Assembly: GCA_017445475.1 (NCBI GenBank)
Contig: JAFSUB010000025.1
Span: 1 to 64,000 of the forward strand
Reading direction: 5' to 3'
Source of the DNA: Alphaproteobacteria bacterium
GTDB taxonomy: Bacteria; Pseudomonadota; Alphaproteobacteria; RF32; CAG-239
Length of the DNA: 64,000 nt
Shown here: piece by piece, positions 1 to 9,357 of the stretch
Numbering within the stretch: position 1 is the first letter of the stretch
Layout: each line of letters starts with the position of its first letter
The notes under the pieces: generated by a model
Told to the model about the DNA's origin: nothing
Databases searched by the model: none
The model's input: only the letters and a program-made list of their open reading frames with translations
Made by a program: the position numbers and the translations under genes

Positions 1-411
1 GTGTGTGTGTAGAAAATAAGGCTTTCCGGACGTTCTGCCGGTTGCAACTTTCAAAAATGTCAAGCCTCGATTTTGCATCTTTTTTCCTTTACATTTTGAC
101 TTTAACAAATAAAAGTTGTTTTGTCAAGATGTTTTTTGCATTTTTTTAGATTCTAAACGTCATGCCTGTTTTTTGCCGACAGGCAAAAAATTCAAGGCAT
201 CTTCGAATTAAGAAAAATTTACTTTGTCAATGTTTCAGACCTTTAGACAGGTCTATTTAAACGCTATCAATTAATTCCACCCTCTGATATTTGCTTATAA
301 GATGGATTTTATTCATAAAATAACATAAATTGTTGTGATGAACGGCAACAAAAAACTTGCTTATGGGCGTCATATTTTGTAATCTTCTTTCATATCAAAC
401 AGGATAAGAAA
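1..411. other. Intergenic region with palindromic repeat upstream of ruvA
   Basis: I see no coding sequence. The stretch is A+T rich. A two-step palindrome lies at 162-200: an outer arm ATGCCT (162-167) pairs with AGGCAT (195-200), and an inner 9-bp stem TTTTTTGCC (169-177) pairs with 182-190 around a GACA loop. The inner 22 bp recur in inverted orientation at 53884-53905. The text after it (TTCGAATTAA) also follows a different repeat near 54497. A smaller hairpin (AGACCT/AGGTCT) is at 237-254. The ruvA promoter is probably here, but I cannot place it. Confidence 0.6.
169..190. repeat. Palindromic repeat, copy 1
   Basis: A 9-bp stem (TTTTTTGCC and its complement) encloses a GACA loop. The 22 bp are an exact reverse complement of 53884-53905. 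With A and T runs on both sides it could work as a bidirectional terminator. It is also part of a larger palindrome (162-200), as in dispersed extragenic palindromes. Confidence 0.75.
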
Positions 412-1053
412 ATGATTGCAAAATTAAAAGGCATTGTTGACAGCATTTACGAAGATTGCTTAATTTTAGATGTCGGAGGTGTCGGATATTTGGTTGCCGC
501 ATCAAGCAAAACGCTCTCAAAACTTGCTAAAAATCAACCCGCCACTCTTTTAATTGAAACGGTTGTCAGGGAAGATGCCATTTCGCTTTTCGGCTTTTCC
601 GACGCCATGGAGAAAGAATGGTTCAATACCCTCACCAAAATTCAAGGCGTCGGCGCACGGGTTGCTTTGAGCATCTTATCGGTGTTGTCGCCCGCCTTGC
701 TTGCGCAGGCTGTTTCGGCACAAGATAAAGCCTCGTTTTCTTTAGCCGCCGGCGTTGGGCCGAAACTTGCCGCCCGTCTTGTTACCGAACTTAAAGGCAA
801 AATTGTAACGCCGCCGATGGGGGACATCAACTTGGAGGATTTACGCTCTGAATCGTTTTCAATAACCGAAGCCGAACCTCAAAAGGCCGAATCTGCCGCT
901 CTTGAAGACATTATTTCTGCACTTGTTCATTTAGGTTACCAACGTTTGGAAGCTTATCACGCAGCCTCAAAAGTTTGCGCCGAAAACAAAGATAAGCCCA
1001 CCGCCGAGCTCATTCGTTTGGCCTTAAAAGAATTTGCAAAGAAGGATTTGTAA
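412..1053 (+). CDS. ruvA: Holliday junction branch migration protein RuvA
   Basis: RuvA tetramers bind four-way DNA junctions and recruit the RuvB motor during recombinational repair. The 213-residue length is typical. Residues 1-62 form the OB-fold domain, with the usual GVGY near 23-26. Two helix-hairpin-helix motifs follow, around 73-90 (IQGVGARVA) and 108-125 (AAGVGPKLA). The C-terminal domain that contacts RuvB is at about 155-205. ruvB starts two bases after the stop, so the two are co-transcribed. No ruvC is visible; it may lie to the left of the window. Confidence 0.97.
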   Translation: MIAKLKGIVDSIYEDCLILDVGGVGYLVAASSKTLSKLAKNQPATLLIETVVREDAISLFGFSDAMEKEWFNTLTKIQGVGARVALSILSVLSPALLAQAVSAQDKASFSLAAGVGPKLAARLVTELKGKIVTPPMGDINLEDLRSESFSITEAEPQKAESAALEDIISALVHLGYQRLEAYHAASKVCAENKDKPTAELIRLALKEFAKKDL

Positions 1054-1054
1054 A

Positions 1055-2131
1055 ATGGTTCAAAACAAACGCATTGTCAGTCCCGAGGCTTTGCCCGAAG
1101 ATGGGCAAAAAGATTTTGAAACCCCCGTCAACATCCGCCCCGAAAGTTTGGCAGATTTTGTCGGGCAAGAAAATGTGTGTCAAAACCTGAAAGTTTTCAT
1201 TGAAGCGGCAAAAGCGCGGCATGAAGCGTTAGACCACGTTTTGCTTTTCGGTCCTCCGGGGCTCGGCAAAACAACGCTTGCCTCAATCATTGCCAAAGAG
1301 CTTAACGTCGGTTTCAAGGCAACCTCCGCCCCCATGATTACCAAGTCGGGCGATTTGGCCGCGATTTTAACCAATCTAGAACCCAATGACGTTTTGTTTA
1401 TTGACGAGATTCACCGCTTAAACCCCGCAATTGAGGAAGTTTTATATTCCGCGATGGAAGATTTTCAGCTTGATTTAATCATCGGCGAAGGTCCGTCGGC
1501 ACGCTCGGTTAAAATTGATCTGCAGCCGTTCACCCTTGTCGGCGCAACCACGCGTTCAGGCTTGCTTTCAACACCGCTTCGCGAGCGTTTCGGCATTCCT
1601 TTGAGGCTTGATTTTTACACACATGATGAGTTAAAACAAATTGTGTTAAGGGGCGCGAAACTGCTTCAAATGCCCATTTGCGACACAGGTGCTTTTGAAA
1701 TTGCCAAACGTTCACGCGGCACGCCTCGCGTTGCAGGCAGACTTCTTCGCCGCGTGCGTGATTTCGGATCTGTTGAGGGCGGCGCCAAAATTGACAGCAC
1801 GCTTGCGGATATGGCCTTAAAAAGGCTTGACGTTGACAACTACGGGCTTGATATGTTTGACAGGCGCTATTTAAATTGCATTGCGCAAAATTACGGCGGC
1901 GGACCGGTCGGTGTTGACACCATCGCCGCAGCTCTTTCCGAAGAGCGCGACACAATTGAGGAAGTTGTCGAGCCGTTTTTATTAAAGCTCGGGTTTATTG
2001 CGCGCACACCGCGCGGGCGCATTATTTCCGAAAGCGGTTGCCGCTATCTTGGCATCAACAAACCAAAACTAAAGCGCGATGACAACCAGTTTGACTTTTT
2101 GAAAAATCTTGAAAGCGATAACAATGACTAA
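1055..2131 (+). CDS. ruvB: Holliday junction helicase motor RuvB
   Basis: This AAA+ ATPase drives branch migration together with RuvA. The 358-residue form starts at the ATG one base after the ruvA stop; an upstream TTG in frame inside ruvA is less likely. Walker A is GPPGLGKT at residues 66-73, Walker B/DEIH is near 115-120, and the sensor GATTRSG follows. The winged-helix C-terminus carries the family signature [14 protein letters not shown] and ends in a typical RTPRGR segment. All catalytic motifs are intact. The gene overlaps ybgC by 8 bp. Confidence 0.97.
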   Translation: MVQNKRIVSPEALPEDGQKDFETPVNIRPESLADFVGQENVCQNLKVFIEAAKARHEALDHVLLFGPPGLGKTTLASIIAKELNVGFKATSAPMITKSGDLAAILTNLEPNDVLFIDEIHRLNPAIEEVLYSAMEDFQLDLIIGEGPSARSVKIDLQPFTLVGATTRSGLLSTPLRERFGIPLRLDFYTHDELKQIVLRGAKLLQMPICDTGAFEIAKRSRGTPRVAGRLLRRVRDFGSVEGGAKIDSTLADMALKRLDVDNYGLDMFDRRYLNCIAQNYGGGPVGVDTIAAALSEERDTIEEVVEPFLLKLGFIARTPRGRIISESGCRYLGINKPKLKRDDNQFDFLKNLESDNND

Positions 2132-2522
2132 AATTTTCAGCATTCCGGTCAGAGTTTACTATGAAGACACCGACGCCGAAGGCATTGTATATTATGCCAA
2201 CTACCTAAACTTTGCGGCACGTGCACGGTCTGAATTTTTGCGCAACAAAAACCTCAAAGTTGAAAACCTTAAAGACGGCGAACGTTGCGGTTTTGTGGTG
2301 CGCCATGTGTCGATTGACTACAAAAAATCGGCTTTTGTTGATGATTTGCTTGAGGTAACCTGTGAAATCAAAGAGCTCAAAAATTCGTCGGTTGTGATGA
2401 CTCAAAACATTTTAAAAGACGGCGAAATTTTGGCCTCTCTTGACATCACGCTTGTTTACATCAATCTTGGCCGCCACCGCCCGACCAGAATTTCCGATGA
2501 AATGCGCCAGGTTTTCGTTTAA
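2124..2522 (+). CDS. ybgC: YbgC-type acyl-CoA thioesterase
   Basis: This is a hot-dog-fold thioesterase of the YbgC/4-hydroxybenzoyl-CoA family, 132 residues. The signature [16 protein letters not shown] contains the catalytic aspartate (about D17). In proteobacteria YbgC is associated with the inner membrane and the Tol-Pal system and acts on acyl-CoA or acyl-ACP. I chose the ATG that overlaps the last 8 bases of ruvB; a TTG 15 bases upstream is possible. Position after ruvAB is the conserved one, but the tolQRAB genes that normally follow are absent. The 3' end overlaps the convergent amidase gene by 4 bp. Confidence 0.93.
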   Translation: MTKIFSIPVRVYYEDTDAEGIVYYANYLNFAARARSEFLRNKNLKVENLKDGERCGFVVRHVSIDYKKSAFVDDLLEVTCEIKELKNSSVVMTQNILKDGEILASLDITLVYINLGRHRPTRISDEMRQVFV

Positions 2523-3769
2523 TAAAGCGCTGCAATTTCCGGATCGTTAAAATACTTATCGATGGCTGCTGCCGCAGAAGCAGCAAGCTTTTTGCGATAA
2601 CTTGATTGTTTTAAAAGCTGTTCTTCCTGCCTGTTTGACAGATAGCCCATTTCCAAGAGTGCCGACGGAATATCCGGTGCTTTCAAAACGGCAAACCCCG
2701 CAAAACGATGCGTATCATCAACAAGTTTCACCGATTTTCTCATTTCCGAAACCATATATCCCGCAAATTTGGAAGATTTATTACGGCAATCGGTTTGCGA
2801 CAGCGAAATTAAAATATCGTTGATTTCTTTTGAATTTTCCGAAAAATCAACCCCGCCGATAATATCCACTTTGTTTTCACGTTCTGCCAACGCGGCGGCT
2901 TCTTTGTCGGAAGCCGTTTCGGAAAGCGTATAAACCGACAATCCTTTGGCATTTCGGTTTTTGGCGCTGTCGGCATGAATTGATAAAAACAAATCCGCCT
3001 TATATTTTTGCGCAATACGAACCCTTTGGCGCAGCGGAATAAAAATATCGGTCGAACGCGTCAAATAAACCTTATACCCTTTCTTTTCAAGCAAACCCTT
3101 AAGCTCTTTTGCCGCCGCAAGCGTCACATTTTTTTCATACGTTTTGCTGTGTGCGCCGATTGCACCCGGATCTTTACCGCCGTGTCCGGGGTCTAAAACA
3201 ACAATTTTTTGCTTTGTTTTGGGCTTGGCCGATTTTTCCGCTGACGCAAACCAACTCTTTGAGGCAGGCGCTGATGCCGCCTTAACACCTGCGCCTTTTT
3301 TTGCACTTGAAAATGCATATTTCGTGCCGACTTTCGATTCGAAATCCCGCTCGGAAGCAAGCGCCAAATCAACAACCAAACGCCATTTTGTGTTTTGCTG
3401 CGGCGCAAGTGTGAAAACCTGCTTAATCAGCACCGGCTTTTTTAAATCAAACACAACCCGCTTATCCGAACCGGTAATTTTGCCGATTCTTGTAGAAGAA
3501 ACAATGTTGTTTTGACTTGTTTGCAGCGCTTTTTTGATGTCCGCGCCATACGCATCAACAACCAATCTTTTAGGTGTTGAAAGCAAAAAAACGTCATAAT
3601 CGAATTTTTGATCTGCATCAAAAACTATGCGCACACCCGAAACCTGCTGACCGATACGCATATTTTCAATCGTTGCCGCATTTGCCGATGAAAACAAAAC
3701 AAAAATCGAAAGCATTGTCCAAAACAACACTTTTGATTTGAAACGCATAATGTCAAAAAACTTTTTCAT
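2519..3769 (-). CDS. amiC: N-acetylmuramoyl-L-alanine amidase, AmiC type (AMIN + Amidase_3)
   Basis: This periplasmic zinc amidase cleaves the amide bond between muramic acid and the stem peptide, mainly during daughter-cell separation. The 416 residues include an N-terminal signal (hydrophobic 14-28, probable cleavage after ANA at 31), an AMIN domain at about 34-140 that targets septal peptidoglycan, a low-complexity Lys/Ala linker (150-187) and an Amidase_3 domain from 188. Probable zinc ligands are H196 (DPGHGGKDPG), E212 and H265 (SIHAD). The catalytic glutamate lies in ALLEMGYLSN near the C-terminus. The gene is monocistronic and convergent with ybgC. Confidence 0.93.
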   Translation of the reverse strand: MKKFFDIMRFKSKVLFWTMLSIFVLFSSANAATIENMRIGQQVSGVRIVFDADQKFDYDVFLLSTPKRLVVDAYGADIKKALQTSQNNIVSSTRIGKITGSDKRVVFDLKKPVLIKQVFTLAPQQNTKWRLVVDLALASERDFESKVGTKYAFSSAKKGAGVKAASAPASKSWFASAEKSAKPKTKQKIVVLDPGHGGKDPGAIGAHSKTYEKNVTLAAAKELKGLLEKKGYKVYLTRSTDIFIPLRQRVRIAQKYKADLFLSIHADSAKNRNAKGLSVYTLSETASDKEAAALAERENKVDIIGGVDFSENSKEINDILISLSQTDCRNKSSKFAGYMVSEMRKSVKLVDDTHRFAGFAVLKAPDIPSALLEMGYLSNRQEEQLLKQSSYRKKLAASAAAAIDKYFNDPEIAALY

Positions 3770-4124
3770 TTGCCTTCAGTTTAAAATCGATTTGTTACCA
3801 ATCTGTTAAAAAAATATTTGAACAAGAACAAATTTTGTTGTTGTAATTCGAAAACAAAACAGATATTGTAAAGAGGTCGGCTTTCCCGCGCACGGAAGAG
3901 AAGAACATAAGATGCGCTTGCCGGCAAAAAGATGCAGAGTTTTGTTTTTTTAAACCCCGTAAAGAACAAACAATAAAGAATGTCGGGTTTTAAAGATTGA
4001 AAGAAAAGGGCGAATTTCGCGCCTGGGTTGTTTGTTGAAAACCTTTTAATCGGGCGATTTATCCTTGATTTAAAAAATTCGTGCATCTTGGTGTGTGAAC
4101 AACAGATGTTATAAGGAAACGTTT
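3770..4124. other. Intergenic region between amiC and rne
   Basis: This 355-bp divergent intergenic region holds no convincing gene. It should contain the amiC promoter on the minus strand and the rne promoter and leader on the plus strand. The stretch before rne has a purine-rich ribosome-binding site (AAGGAAAC, about 4112-4120). RNase E leaders are often structured for autoregulation in other bacteria, but I could not identify a defined structure here. Confidence 0.5.
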
Positions 4125-6479
4125 ATGGTTAAAAGAATGTTAATTGACGACACGCAACCCGAAGAAACGCGCGTTGTCATTGTCGACGGAAACAAAGTCG
4201 AAGATGTCGAATTTGAATCAAGCTCAAGAAAACAACTCAAAGGCAACATATATACGGCGCGCGTTATTCGCGTTGAACCTTCGCTTCAGGCTGCCTTTAT
4301 TGATTACGGCGGAAATCGCCACGGTTTTTTAGCGTTCAGCGAAATTCACCCCGACTACTACAACTTAAGCGCACAAAAGATGGAAGAAATCGAACACGAA
4401 GTTGACACCATCATTGAAAAAAAAAAACAATATATCTTGCAGCGCGAAGCCGAACGTGCACGTATCAGAGCCGAAAAAAAGGCAAAATATGAAGCAAGAA
4501 AGGCAGAAGAAGAGCGCTTAAAAGAATATGCGATGGCGGGTTTGCCCGAGCAAACTCAAAATTCTTCAAATGAGGCCGAGCCAACTTTAAGCGAAGCTGA
4601 CGCACCTCAAGAGGAAGTTAAAGAAAGTTTGCCTCAAACAGAAGATGAAAAAAAGCCCGTTAAAAGCAAACGCCCTTATCGTCGCCGCGCCAAAAAAAGC
4701 GCAAATGCCGATGAACAAAACAACTCATCGGAAGAGGGCAACACCGAGCCGCTTAAAGTTTTGTCGGCACGCGCCAAAAGCAATGATGATGTCATAGAAG
4801 ATGAGGCCCAACCGAAATCTTTTGATGATGCTGAAATTGACGAAGCCGACGACGATATTGATTTTGAATTTTCGCCCGACACAACCGAAGCCGAATTTGA
4901 GCGCACCTTCGAAATTCAGCGAAAGCTTGTTCGGGCACGCAAGCTATACCACAGCGCCACCATTCAAGATGTCATCAAAGAGGGGCAAATTCTTCTGGTG
5001 CAGGTTGTCAAAGAAGAACGCGGCAACAAAGGTGCCTCCTTTACAACATATCTTTCGCTTGCGGGTCGATACGGCGTTTTAATGCCAAACCGCATCAAAA
5101 GCGGCGGCGTTTCACGCAAAATCACCGACGCGGCCGATAGAAAGCGCTTAAAAGACATCATCAAAGAACTGCCTCTTTCAATGGATATGTCGCTGATTAT
5201 CCGCACGGCCGGTGAAGACAAAACGCGTGAAGAAATATTAAAAGACTACAACTATCTGATCCGCACGTGGAATTTAATCCGCCAAGGCGCCTTAAAAAAC
5301 AAAGCACCGTGTTTAATTTATGAAGAGGGTGATTTAATCAAGCGTGCCCTTCGTGATATGTGCACAAACGACATTGCCGAAATCATTGTTGACGGTGATG
5401 ATGCCTTTAATGCGGCGCGCAATTTCATCAAAATCTTATCGCCGCAAAACCTGCGCAAGCTTAAATGCCGCAAAAAGAACGAACCTCCCGTTTTTCAGCG
5501 TTATCAAATCGAATCGCAGCTTGACAAACTTCACAGCCCGAATGTTCAGCTTGAATCCGGCGGTTATTTGGTAATTAACCCCACTGAAGCGCTGGTGGCC
5601 ATTGATGTCAACTCCGGCCGCGCCACAAAAGAGATGGACATTGAGGAAACAGCTCTTAAAACAAACTTGGAAGCCGCCGATGAAATTGCACGGCAGCTCA
5701 AAATGCGTGATTTGGCCGGTTTAATTGTTGTTGACTTCATTGATATGGACGATCCGAAAAACAATGCGGCTGTTGAAAAGCGCATGAAAGACGCATTAAA
5801 AAATGACCGCTCTCGTGTTCAAATTGCAAAAATGAGCTGTTTCGGCCTTTTGGAAATTTCGCGTCAACGTATGCATTCGTCCTTTGTTGAAAGCAATTAT
5901 GAACCCTGCCCGTTTTGTCATGGTCAGGGCGTTATGCGCACAAAAGAATCCGGCGCGGCGCTCATTTTGCGCGCCATTGAAGAAGAAGGCATTAAAAACA
6001 GATTTTCTGCTCTCACGATATGGCTTCCGAGCGACACGGCGGCATATCTTCTCAACCAAAAGCGCCAAATTTTAACAGAGCTTGAAAAGCGCTATAATAT
6101 GTCTGTGATGATATGCGCCGACAGCAATGTCAAGAATGTATCCGATTTCAGAATCGAGCGCCAGCGCAACACAAAAACGTTTGAGCAGACGCCCGAAACC
6201 GTTCCGGCAACGGCTTATGCCGAGCTTTTTGACGAGCAGAGCGATGAAAATGAGCCGATTGAAACATCAGAACAAACCGCCGACGAACAGTCAGACAGAC
6301 GTTACAAACGTCCGTTCAATCGCCGTCGCGGCCGTTTTGACAGACGCTCAAAAGCCTATCAAAACAAAAGAGAATCAGCCGCTTCATTTGGCGCTGAACA
6401 GCAGGATAAGCAAAAATCCGATTTAACAACCGATGAATCCAAAGGCAAAAGGGCATGGTGGCGAAGGTTAATCGGCTAA
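4125..6479 (+). CDS. rne: Ribonuclease E/G
   Basis: This endoribonuclease processes rRNA and tRNA and initiates mRNA decay. The 784-residue form begins at the ATG preceded by AAGGAAAC; a GTG 30 bases upstream is less likely. The S1 domain starts at about residue 35 (SSRKQLKGNIYTARV). It is interrupted by a long, charged, Glu/Lys-rich insertion of roughly 190 residues, as in alphaproteobacterial RNase E. It resumes at DVIKEGQILLVQV. The catalytic region includes AIDVNSGR and VVDFIDM. The zinc-link cysteines are in CPFCHGQG. The C-terminus is short and Arg-rich (RRYKRPFNRRRGRFDRR), an RNA-binding tail rather than a long degradosome scaffold. Confidence 0.95.
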   Translation: MVKRMLIDDTQPEETRVVIVDGNKVEDVEFESSSRKQLKGNIYTARVIRVEPSLQAAFIDYGGNRHGFLAFSEIHPDYYNLSAQKMEEIEHEVDTIIEKKKQYILQREAERARIRAEKKAKYEARKAEEERLKEYAMAGLPEQTQNSSNEAEPTLSEADAPQEEVKESLPQTEDEKKPVKSKRPYRRRAKKSANADEQNNSSEEGNTEPLKVLSARAKSNDDVIEDEAQPKSFDDAEIDEADDDIDFEFSPDTTEAEFERTFEIQRKLVRARKLYHSATIQDVIKEGQILLVQVVKEERGNKGASFTTYLSLAGRYGVLMPNRIKSGGVSRKITDAADRKRLKDIIKELPLSMDMSLIIRTAGEDKTREEILKDYNYLIRTWNLIRQGALKNKAPCLIYEEGDLIKRALRDMCTNDIAEIIVDGDDAFNAARNFIKILSPQNLRKLKCRKKNEPPVFQRYQIESQLDKLHSPNVQLESGGYLVINPTEALVAIDVNSGRATKEMDIEETALKTNLEAADEIARQLKMRDLAGLIVVDFIDMDDPKNNAAVEKRMKDALKNDRSRVQIAKMSCFGLLEISRQRMHSSFVESNYEPCPFCHGQGVMRTKESGAALILRAIEEEGIKNRFSALTIWLPSDTAAYLLNQKRQILTELEKRYNMSVMICADSNVKNVSDFRIERQRNTKTFEQTPETVPATAYAELFDEQSDENEPIETSEQTADEQSDRRYKRPFNRRRGRFDRRSKAYQNKRESAASFGAEQQDKQKSDLTTDESKGKRAWWRRLIG

Positions 6480-7804
6480 AAGCGAGATGTGCTTTCATAA
6501 TCGGCGTGTTTTTTGCACTTTTAAGCTTTTGTGCAAACGCGCAGATGCCCGACATCTTAATGGACGATGAAACCGAAACATTTGTTTGCAACATTGTCCG
6601 GCCGATTTTCAAAGTTGCGGGAATTTCTTATGATAAAAACAAAATTCACCTGCTCTCCGATTCGTCGCTTAACGCGTTTGTCAGCGACGGAAACCATCTG
6701 TTTGTGCACACCGGCACATTGATGGCGGCCAAAAATCCCAATGAAATTTCGGGCATTTTGGCACACGAAACGGGCCATATTGCCGGCGGACACATTCTGC
6801 GTCAAAAGCTCAAAATTCAAAATCTGCAAACGCTGGCTGCCGTTTCTTTGATTGCCGCCGGTGCATTCGGAGCCGCCTCCGGCAGAGGCGATGCGGCCTT
6901 GGCCGTTGCGCTCGGTTCGCAAGGCTCTATCTTGAACTCGCTTATTGCATATCAGCTTCAGGAAGAACGAAGCGCCGACGAAAGCGCAGTTAAATATTTA
7001 AAGGCACTCGGACAATCGCCCATAGGCTTAAAAAACTTTATGAAGACCATTCAAAAAACAAACCGCTTGAGCGGATATGAAGAAGTGGATTATTTCAGAA
7101 CACACCCCATGTCGGCCGAACGACTTTCCTTTTTTGAAAACAGCATCAAAAAAAACGGCGGAAGCACCAAATCGGCGTATGATGAAGACTTTTTGTTTAT
7201 TCAGGCAAAGCTTACGGCATTTTTGTTGCCCGTTGACAGGGTTTTGAAAAAATATCCCGCCACCGACAAAAGCGCACCGGCAAAATATGCCCATAGCATT
7301 GTCAAATTCAGGCAAAAAAAGTTTAATGAGGCTGTTTTGCTTGTTGACGAACTTATTGCGCAATTTCCTAAAAATCCTTATTTTTTGCAGCTCAAAGGTC
7401 AATTTTTGTTTGAAAGCGGCAAAATTGAACCGGCCCTTGAAGCTTATCAAAAAGCTCTTACCCTTAAACCCGATTCGGCCGAAACAACCATTTTATATGC
7501 CACAGCCGCATTCGAATCAAAAAACAAAGCGCATCTTTTGCAAGATGTCATCAACAGGCTTGTTAAACTTCAAAACGAACACGAACGTGCCGCCGTTTGG
7601 CAACTTTTGTCGCGCGCTTATTTTGAAAAAGGACAGCTTGCCGAAAGTTTTGACGCGCTTGCAAGGTATAATTTTGCCATCGGCAACATAGAACTTGCGC
7701 AAAAACAAATCAAAAAAGCCCTTGAATCAAACCCGAGTGCAAGCCTCAAATTAAGGCTCGGCGATCTAGAGCGTCAAATCAAACTCGAAAAAGAACAAAA
7801 CTAA
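6455..7804 (+). CDS. Periplasmic M48 metalloprotease with TPR repeats (BepA-like)
   Basis: The protein is a 449-residue zinc protease of the M48 family, in the style of BepA/YfgC, which handles outer-membrane protein assembly. A signal peptide covers about residues 11-29 with cleavage after ANA. The catalytic motif HETGH is at 104-108, and the third ligand lies in the EERSADESA segment. The C-terminal half (from about 280) is helical with tetratricopeptide repeats (PKNPYFLQLKGQFLFESGK and following). The start overlaps the end of rne by 25 bp, so the two are translationally linked. Whether its substrate is an outer-membrane assembly factor is inference. Confidence 0.88.
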   Translation: MVAKVNRLKARCAFIIGVFFALLSFCANAQMPDILMDDETETFVCNIVRPIFKVAGISYDKNKIHLLSDSSLNAFVSDGNHLFVHTGTLMAAKNPNEISGILAHETGHIAGGHILRQKLKIQNLQTLAAVSLIAAGAFGAASGRGDAALAVALGSQGSILNSLIAYQLQEERSADESAVKYLKALGQSPIGLKNFMKTIQKTNRLSGYEEVDYFRTHPMSAERLSFFENSIKKNGGSTKSAYDEDFLFIQAKLTAFLLPVDRVLKKYPATDKSAPAKYAHSIVKFRQKKFNEAVLLVDELIAQFPKNPYFLQLKGQFLFESGKIEPALEAYQKALTLKPDSAETTILYATAAFESKNKAHLLQDVINRLVKLQNEHERAAVWQLLSRAYFEKGQLAESFDALARYNFAIGNIELAQKQIKKALESNPSASLKLRLGDLERQIKLEKEQN

Positions 7805-7904
7805 ACAAATCTTCTGGGCTTTTTTTAAACATTTTTCTTGTCAAAGGTTTTGATATTGCGTATGTTTGAGATATTAACAAAAACATCGATAAAGGATAAA
7901 AGTT

Positions 7905-8801
7905 ATGACAGCACCTCTAATGCCCAAAGCAACTGCCGTTTGGCTTGTTGACAACACGACGCTCACATTTCGCCAAATTGCAAGGTTTTGCGAATTGCAC
8001 GAGCTTGAAATTCAAGCCATTGCCGACGGCGATGTTGCTTCAAACATCATCGGCTTAAGTCCGGTTGCAAACGGCCAGCTTTCAAAAGAAGAAATCAAAC
8101 GCTGCGAAGAAGATCCGTCGGCAGATTTGGTTGCCAACGTTTTAGAAAAGAACGTTAAAGAAATTAACGCACGCAACAAAAAAGTTTTGACACCGTCGCA
8201 AAGAATTGACAAGCCCTCTGCCATTTTGTGGCTCATCCACAATTGCCCCGAGCTGACCAATCCGCAAATCAGAAAGCTTATCGGCACGACAAACCCGACG
8301 ATTGACGCCATCAGAAACGGAACACGTGAAGATATGGCGATGCTTCGCGCAAAAAATCCGGTGGCTATCGGATTGTGTTCGGAAACAGCGCTTGATGAAG
8401 CAATTTCGGCGGCCAAATTAAAACTTGAAAAAGACGCAAAGAAAAAAGCGCCGAAGAAAAAGGCGGCCAAAAAAACACCGAAGAAAAAAACAGCTGCCAA
8501 GAAGACGGCTAAAAAAGCAACGGCTAAAAAAACCGTCGCGGCCAAGAAGAAGACGGCCGTAAAAAAGACGGCGACCAAGAAGACAGCCGCCAAAAAACCG
8601 GCCGCTAAAAAAGCTACGGCCAAAAAGGCTGTCAAAAAGACAACCGCGGCTACAAAAACCGCCGCAGCCAAGAAAAAAACAGCTGTGAAAAAAACCGCCG
8701 CAAAAAAGACTGTGGTGAAAAAAGCTGCTTCTAAAAAAGTTGCACCAAAGAAAGCAACGCTCAAAAAAGCGGCTCCGAAAAAGAAAACCTCAAAAAAATA
8801 A
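7905..8801 (+). CDS. trcR: TrcR/DUF1013 regulator with histone-H1-like Lys/Ala tail
   Basis: Residues 1-175 match the DUF1013 family, found in alphaproteobacteria and known in Caulobacter as the cell-cycle transcriptional regulator TrcR, which binds RNA polymerase. Visible family text includes MPKATAVWLVDNTTLTFRQI and PSAILWLIHNCPELTNPQI, two helix-turn-helix-like segments. From about 177 to 298 the protein is a tail of only Lys, Ala, Thr, Val, Pro and a few Ser, in AAKKTAKK-like repeats as in histone H1 and bacterial H1-like proteins. The family normally ends near the tail's start. Codons for Lys and Ala vary through the tail, so this is not a recent simple-repeat expansion. A good terminator follows. 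Confidence 0.85.
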   Translation: MTAPLMPKATAVWLVDNTTLTFRQIARFCELHELEIQAIADGDVASNIIGLSPVANGQLSKEEIKRCEEDPSADLVANVLEKNVKEINARNKKVLTPSQRIDKPSAILWLIHNCPELTNPQIRKLIGTTNPTIDAIRNGTREDMAMLRAKNPVAIGLCSETALDEAISAAKLKLEKDAKKKAPKKKAAKKTPKKKTAAKKTAKKATAKKTVAAKKKTAVKKTATKKTAAKKPAAKKATAKKAVKKTTAATKTAAAKKKTAVKKTAAKKTVVKKAASKKVAPKKATLKKAAPKKKTSKK

Positions 8802-8809
8802 CATAAAAA

Positions 8810-8842
8810 AAGAGCCTTTGACATTTTGTTAAAGGCTCTTTA
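8810..8842 (+). terminator. Intrinsic terminator after trcR
   Basis: An 11-bp perfect stem (AAAGAGCCTTT at 8810-8820 with its complement at 8832-8842) surrounds an 11-base loop, preceded by an A run. The plus-strand T tract is short. The stem lies 9 bp after the trcR stop and just before the YcgN-like gene. Confidence 0.75.
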
Positions 8843-8853
8843 AACAGTAAGAA

Positions 8854-9357
8854 ATGGCAAACGAAAAAAGCAACATTAAAAAAAACTATTCACCCCAAAG
8901 CCGGTTCAAAAACATAAGCGTTGAGCCAAACTTTTGGAAAACCAAAAAATTGGAAGAAATGAACCAAACCGAGTGGGAGCTTTTATGCGACGGTTGCGGC
9001 AAATGCTGCTTAAACAAGCTTGAGTGCAAGGGTAAAATATATTTTACAAATGTGCATTGCCGTTTTCTAAACCCAAAAAATTGCCTGTGCCGAATATATC
9101 AAAACCGCTTTGAAGCCGTCAAAGATTGCCGCAACATCGATCTTAAGGCCATACGCGAAAGCCCGAGATGGTTGCCTAAAACCTGCGCATACTGGCTTTT
9201 AGACAACGGCTATGACCTGCCTTCATGGCACCCTTTGATAACGGGCAAAGCATCAAGTGTTTTTGAGGCGGGCGTAACATTAAAAAACAGACCGATTGTC
9301 AGCGAATCCGAGGTTGAAGATTATGAAGATTACATTGTTAACTGGCAAGACCTTTGA
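8854..9357 (+). CDS. YcgN/UPF0260-type cysteine-cluster protein
   Basis: This 167-residue protein belongs to the YkgJ-type cysteine-cluster superfamily, YcgN/UPF0260 branch. It shows CDGCGKCCLNK, then CRFLNPKNCLCRIYQNR and CAYWLL; the Cys pattern suggests zinc or Fe-S binding. Family text such as SPRWLPKTCAYWLL and GYDLPSWHPLITG is nearly canonical. The biochemical function of the family is not established. The next gene begins inside its last 35 bp. Confidence 0.88.
   Translation: MANEKSNIKKNYSPQSRFKNISVEPNFWKTKKLEEMNQTEWELLCDGCGKCCLNKLECKGKIYFTNVHCRFLNPKNCLCRIYQNRFEAVKDCRNIDLKAIRESPRWLPKTCAYWLLDNGYDLPSWHPLITGKASSVFEAGVTLKNRPIVSESEVEDYEDYIVNWQDL

Noticed and set aside
3781-4086. 101-residue minus-strand frame between amiC and rne
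   Set aside because: No ribosome-binding site and no domain. Aromatic-rich composition reflects A+T-rich intergenic DNA.
8461-8790. Lys/Ala-rich stretch as a tandem DNA repeat or CRISPR-like array
   Set aside because: Unit length and codons vary, there are no fixed spacers, and the reading frame is kept throughout; it is a protein tail.
8012-8824. Long minus-strand frame rich in Phe, Val and Ala opposite the TrcR tail
   Set aside because: It is the complement of a Lys/Ala codon repeat, which gives Phe/Val/Ala-rich frames automatically. The plus-strand frame has the DUF1013 match, a start and a terminator.
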